A stretch of 64,000 nucleotides of DNA from Pedobacter nutrimenti (GTDB lineage Bacteria > Bacteroidota > Bacteroidia > Sphingobacteriales > Sphingobacteriaceae): positions 436,285 through 500,284 of the forward strand of contig NZ_QKLU01000002.1 of assembly GCF_003208655.1 (NCBI RefSeq). The letters run 5' to 3'. Position numbers and translations under genes: made by a program. Below are positions 61,129-64,000 of this stretch, one piece after another (the stretch's first letter is position 1; every line of letters begins with the position of its first letter). A model generated the notes under the pieces. It did not search any database. It saw nothing but the letters and a program-made list of their open reading frames with translations, and was not told the DNA's origin.

Positions 61129-61950
61129 ATGGCAAGAACAACATATCAAGACTTATTGGATGCAGGTGTACACTTTGGTCACCTTACCCGTAAATGGAAC
61201 CCAAAAATGGCGCCCTACATTTTCATGGAGCGCAATGGTATCCACATTATAGATTTAAATAAAACTTTAACTAAAACCGAAGAAGCTGCTTCTGCGATTA
61301 AACAAATCGTGAAATCAGGTCGTAAGATCTTATTTGTAGCGACTAAGAAACAAGCTAAAGAAATCGTTGCTGAGCAAGCAAAAAAAGTAAACATGCCTTT
61401 CGTAACTGAACGTTGGTTAGGTGGTATGTTAACCAACTTTGCTACCGTACGCAAGTCCATCAAAAAGATGTCTAACATCGATAAAATGACTAAAGACGGT
61501 ACCTATTCGATCCTTTCTAAGAAAGAGCGTTTAATGATTCAGCGTGAGCGTATCAAATTGGAAAGCTTACTAGGTGGTATTGCGGATTTAAACCGTTTGC
61601 CGGCTGCTATCTTTTTAATTGATGTTAAAAAAGAACATATCGCTGTAAGTGAAGCGTTGAAATTGAACATTCCAACTTTTGCAATGGTTGATACCAACTC
61701 TGATCCTTCAAACATTGATTTCCCTATTCCGGCGAATGACGATGCAACTAAATCTATCTCTTTAATTACTGATGTCATCATCAAAGCAATCGAAGAAGGT
61801 TTAGATGAGCGCAAACGTGAGAAAGATGATGAAGCAGAAAAAGAAGCTGTAGCTGCTAAAGCTGCTGCTGATGCTCCTGAAACTGCTGCACCAGGTGAGA
61901 GAAGAAAAAAAGTAAGCGCTGAATCTGAAGAAGGTACAAGCGAAGCGTAA
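61129..61950 (+). CDS. rpsB: 30S ribosomal protein S2
   Basis: The 273-residue protein begins TYQDLLDAGVHFGHLTRKWN, with MAPYIFMERNGIHIIDLNKT, ERWLGGMLTNFATVRKSI and the domain PTFAMVDTNSDPSNIDFPIP. The C-terminal tail from about 230 is a low-complexity Ala/Glu/Lys extension common in Bacteroidota. Codon use is highly biased, as in other ribosomal genes here. A terminator-like hairpin lies between it and tsf. Confidence 0.98.
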   Translation: MARTTYQDLLDAGVHFGHLTRKWNPKMAPYIFMERNGIHIIDLNKTLTKTEEAASAIKQIVKSGRKILFVATKKQAKEIVAEQAKKVNMPFVTERWLGGMLTNFATVRKSIKKMSNIDKMTKDGTYSILSKKERLMIQRERIKLESLLGGIADLNRLPAAIFLIDVKKEHIAVSEALKLNIPTFAMVDTNSDPSNIDFPIPANDDATKSISLITDVIIKAIEEGLDERKREKDDEAEKEAVAAKAAADAPETAAPGERRKKVSAESEEGTSEA

Positions 61951-61962
61951 ATAATATAATTT

Positions 61963-62016
61963 TGGGTTGTATGTTGTGCGTTGCGGGTTCTACTACAACA
62001 AACAATATACAACCCA
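61963..62016 (+). terminator. Terminator-like hairpin between rpsB and tsf
   Basis: A 15-bp stem (61963-61977 with 62002-62016, one G-T wobble; core GGGTTGTAT with ATACAACCC) is followed by TATTTTTTTAT (62017-62027). The loop GCGTTGCGGGTTCTACTACA resembles the GTTGCGGGTT-type intergenic repeats often seen in Bacteroidota genomes. It begins 13 nt after the rpsB stop and ends 38 nt before the tsf start. Confidence 0.7.
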
Positions 62017-62053
62017 TATTTTTTTATACATAAAACTTAAAAAGGAAACAAAA

Positions 62054-62890
62054 ATGTCAGTACAAATTACTGCTGCAGATGTAAATAAATTACGCCAACA
62101 AACCGGTGCCGGTATGATGGATTGCAAAAAAGCATTAACAGAAGCAAACGGCGATTTTGAAGCAGCCGTTGATTACTTACGTAAAAAAGGTGCTAAAGTA
62201 GCTGCCAGCCGTCAGGACCGTGATTCTAACGAAGGTGTTGTCATTGCTAAAGCTACAGCGGACGGTAAACGTGGTATCGTTATTGAATTAAACTGCGAAA
62301 CTGACTTCGTTGCTAAAAATGCTGATTTCGTTGCTTTAGGTAACAAATTTGCTGATTTGGCTATTGAGAAAAACCCTTCTTCTTTAGAAGAGTTATTGGC
62401 TCTTGAAGTTGATGGTCAGAAAGTTTCAGATATCATCGTTGAAAACACTGGTAAAATCGGTGAGAAAATCGGTATCTCTAAATTCGAAATCGTAACCGCT
62501 GAAAAAGTTGTTCCTTATATCCACGGTAACTACCGTCTGGGTGTATTGGTTGGCTTAAACCAAAATGTTGCCGGCGTGGAAGAAGCAGGAAAAGATGTGG
62601 CGATGCAAATTGCTGCAATGAACCCTGTTGCTTTGGATAAAGGAGATGTTGATGCAACAACTATCGAGCGTGAAACTGAAATCGCTAAGGAGCAAATCCG
62701 TGCTGAAGGTAAACCAGAAGAAATGGTTGAAAAAATCGCTGCCGGAAAATTGAATAAATTCTATAAAGACAGTACTTTATTGAACCAGGAGTTTGTTAAG
62801 GATTCATCTAAAGATGTTCGTAAATTCTTAAATGATACTTCTAAAGATTTGACTGTTACTTCATTTAAACGTGTACAGTTAGGTTCTTAA
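62054..62890 (+). CDS. tsf: Elongation factor Ts
   Basis: The start is at ATG 62054 (MSVQITAADVNKLRQQTGAG), 278 residues; an in-frame ATG at 61967 would begin inside the hairpin at 61963-62016. The UBA-like N-terminus carries MMDCKKALTEANGDFEAAVD and YLRKKGAKVAASRQDRDSNE. The EF-Tu contact motif is ELNCETDFVAKNADF. The C-terminus ends VTSFKRVQLGS. It recycles EF-Tu GDP to GTP. A terminator follows. Confidence 0.98.
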   Translation: MSVQITAADVNKLRQQTGAGMMDCKKALTEANGDFEAAVDYLRKKGAKVAASRQDRDSNEGVVIAKATADGKRGIVIELNCETDFVAKNADFVALGNKFADLAIEKNPSSLEELLALEVDGQKVSDIIVENTGKIGEKIGISKFEIVTAEKVVPYIHGNYRLGVLVGLNQNVAGVEEAGKDVAMQIAAMNPVALDKGDVDATTIERETEIAKEQIRAEGKPEEMVEKIAAGKLNKFYKDSTLLNQEFVKDSSKDVRKFLNDTSKDLTVTSFKRVQLGS

Positions 62891-62898
62891 TCTAAATA

Positions 62899-62947
62899 GA
62901 TCATGAAAAAAGAGGGCACCGAAAGGCTGCCCTCTTTTTTTATGATC
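62899..62947. terminator. Bidirectional terminator between tsf and the M16 peptidase gene
   Basis: A 20-bp stem (62899-62918 with 62928-62947, one wobble) has core AAAAAAGAGGGCA with TGCCCTCTTTTTT and a 9-nt loop. It serves tsf on the plus strand and the convergent peptidase gene, whose stop lies at its edge. Confidence 0.9.
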
Positions 62948-64000
62948 TATTCTTGAAAGGTAGCTTTTCCAAGCTGCTCGTCACCGAGATAAATCCAGAT
63001 GGCCCCTTTGAGGTATGCGTTAAGGGCTTTTGACATATCTTCAAGAGTGACCTTGTTGATGGAGGCAATCTTATTCTCCTCTATTTTGTAATCCCCGAAT
63101 ATTTCTGCCAGGCCAAGATCTGCTACGATGGCCTCAGAGCTTTCCTGGTGCCGATAATACTTTCTTTTATGGTCTTTTTTTAGTCCATCAAGAAAGGCCT
63201 GGCTGTAGTTGCCCGACCGGATGCTTTTATATACTTTGATCATGGCCTGGTAGGCTTTTTTAGGTTGGGTTGTACTGACGTACATGGACATATAAGGTAT
63301 TTGCTGTAACCTGATGTTTGCGCCAGGGGAATAGGAAAGGCTTTGTTTTGTTCTCAATTCATAAAAGAGGTTACTGCTCAAAGCATCAATGCCCAGCATA
63401 AAAGGTAAAAAGTCAGGATTGTTCATGGCCGGGGCGTTTAACACACAACTCATGTAATTGGTCGCTAAATCCCTTTGTTCAGTGAATAATTTTTCACCTT
63501 CCAGTAATTTTTGTTCATACACTGGAGCTGTATAAGGGGCTGCCGGAAGTGTACCCAGCACGCTGAGTATTTTTTTTTCCAGTGCCTCTTTTGTGATTTT
63601 TCCGGCAACCACCAGAAACATTCTGTTTTTATTTAAAAGCTTCTGGTAATAATAGTCTTTAACCTGCTGTACGCTGAAATTTGCTACCGTCTGCTCCGTT
63701 CCTACTGGATCTGTGCTGTAGGGGTCGTCCTGAAAAAGGGCATTCATAGACAATTTGTCTACTCTGCTTTCCGGATCTGCATTCTGATGATAAATACGTG
63801 CAATTGTTCTTTCTTTAGCGGCTTGAAATTCAGACTGCTCAAAGGTAGGGTTTGCAATCGCCTGGGCAAAAAAGTCCCAGGCCTTATCCAGATATTTTAA
63901 AATACAATCCATACCTATGGTTCCATAATCTGTTGTGGAGGAACCTTTGATTTCAATGCCGAATTCATCATTGAGTTCTTTGTAATCGCTAGCACTGTAC
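62947..64000 (-). CDS. M16-family zinc peptidase, C-terminal part (5' end beyond the window)
   Basis: The frame is open from the right edge to the stop at 62947-62949 (about 350 residues). It reads in at SASDYKELNDEFGIEIKGSS. Features of the M16 C-terminal half are DDPYSTDPVGTEQTVANFSV, QVKDYYYQKLLNKNRMFLVV, a region around ALSSNLFYELRTKQSLSYSP and the final AYLKGAIWIYLGDEQL. The HxxEH zinc motif of the catalytic half lies outside the window or in another subunit. It is probably a periplasmic processing or insulinase-like peptidase; an ATG at 63912 is internal. Confidence 0.88.
   Translation of the reverse strand, partial: YSASDYKELNDEFGIEIKGSSTTDYGTIGMDCILKYLDKAWDFFAQAIANPTFEQSEFQAAKERTIARIYHQNADPESRVDKLSMNALFQDDPYSTDPVGTEQTVANFSVQQVKDYYYQKLLNKNRMFLVVAGKITKEALEKKILSVLGTLPAAPYTAPVYEQKLLEGEKLFTEQRDLATNYMSCVLNAPAMNNPDFLPFMLGIDALSSNLFYELRTKQSLSYSPGANIRLQQIPYMSMYVSTTQPKKAYQAMIKVYKSIRSGNYSQAFLDGLKKDHKRKYYRHQESSEAIVADLGLAEIFGDYKIEENKIASINKVTLEDMSKALNAYLKGAIWIYLGDEQLGKATFQE

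Noticed and set aside
1..64000. CRISPR arrays, IS elements, prophage, integrons or toxin-antitoxin pairs
   Set aside because: No arrays of short repeats with spacers, no transposase or integrase motif, no terminal inverted repeats and no paired small toxin/antitoxin genes were seen on either strand.

Overview
The window looks like chromosomal DNA of a Bacteroidota bacterium of the Sphingobacteriaceae, most likely Pedobacter or a close relative. The evidence is three consecutive SusC/SusD outer-membrane pairs, the gliding lipoprotein GldH, a RicT/PSP1 protein, several families largely restricted to Bacteroidota (DUF3078, DUF4407, a thiamine-pyrophosphokinase relative, secreted glucosaminidases), Bacteroidota-type promoters (TTG about 20 nt before TAnnTTTG) and little use of Shine-Dalgarno sites. 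I see no prophage, insertion sequence, integrase, CRISPR array or rRNA.

Layout. 1-8 kb, minus strand: YifB/ComM ATPase (cut by the left edge), Ffh, a DUF3078 protein, then a five-gene run ruvX - O-methyltransferase - two secreted glucosaminidases - a carboxypeptidase-regulatory-like protein. 7.7-10.7 kb, plus strand: holB, ricT, gldH. 10.7-11.3 kb is a decayed non-coding gap, followed by murF on the minus strand. 12.7-15.2 kb: a large secreted M14 carboxypeptidase. 15.6-32 kb: three SusC/SusD units, each closed by a strong hairpin terminator; units 1 and 2 also carry a small lipoprotein, and a small secreted protein follows unit 3. No sigma/anti-sigma pair, one- or two-component regulator or glycoside hydrolase lies with them. 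32-35.4 kb: LD-carboxypeptidase and MetG, head to head, then a tRNA-Arg(CCU). 35.4-41.5 kb: a small membrane peptide, an NTF2-like protein, cytochrome c, DUF1622, a two-component system and a divergent thioredoxin-DUF3738 fusion. Four exactly phased TTAAC repeats lie between the sensor kinase and the fusion gene, and I regard this as the best regulatory lead in the window. 41.7-44.2 kb: a polysaccharide deacetylase lipoprotein, two GNAT acetyltransferases and a degenerate thiamine-pyrophosphokinase-like protein.

44-60 kb is rich in proteolysis and cell-wall recycling: tricorn-like S41 protease, M28 aminopeptidase, DUF4407 membrane protein, rhodanese, dipeptide epimerase, rhomboid protease, M14 carboxypeptidase, peptidase T, a methyltransferase, an MBL/beta-CASP nuclease and a YtxH protein. 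60.2-62.9 kb is the ribosomal cluster rplM-rpsI-rpsB-tsf, with a clear promoter and an unexpected terminator-like hairpin before tsf. An M16 peptidase is cut by the right edge.

Together the genes mix housekeeping (targeting, replication, recombination, translation, wall synthesis) with import of polymers or peptides (SusCD) and peptide breakdown. I found no obviously new defence or mobile system. The most interesting signals are the phased TTAAC operator, the three enzyme-less SusCD units, the degenerate TPK paralogue, the hairpin that sequesters a start codon at 58.0 kb, and terminators placed in unusual positions.
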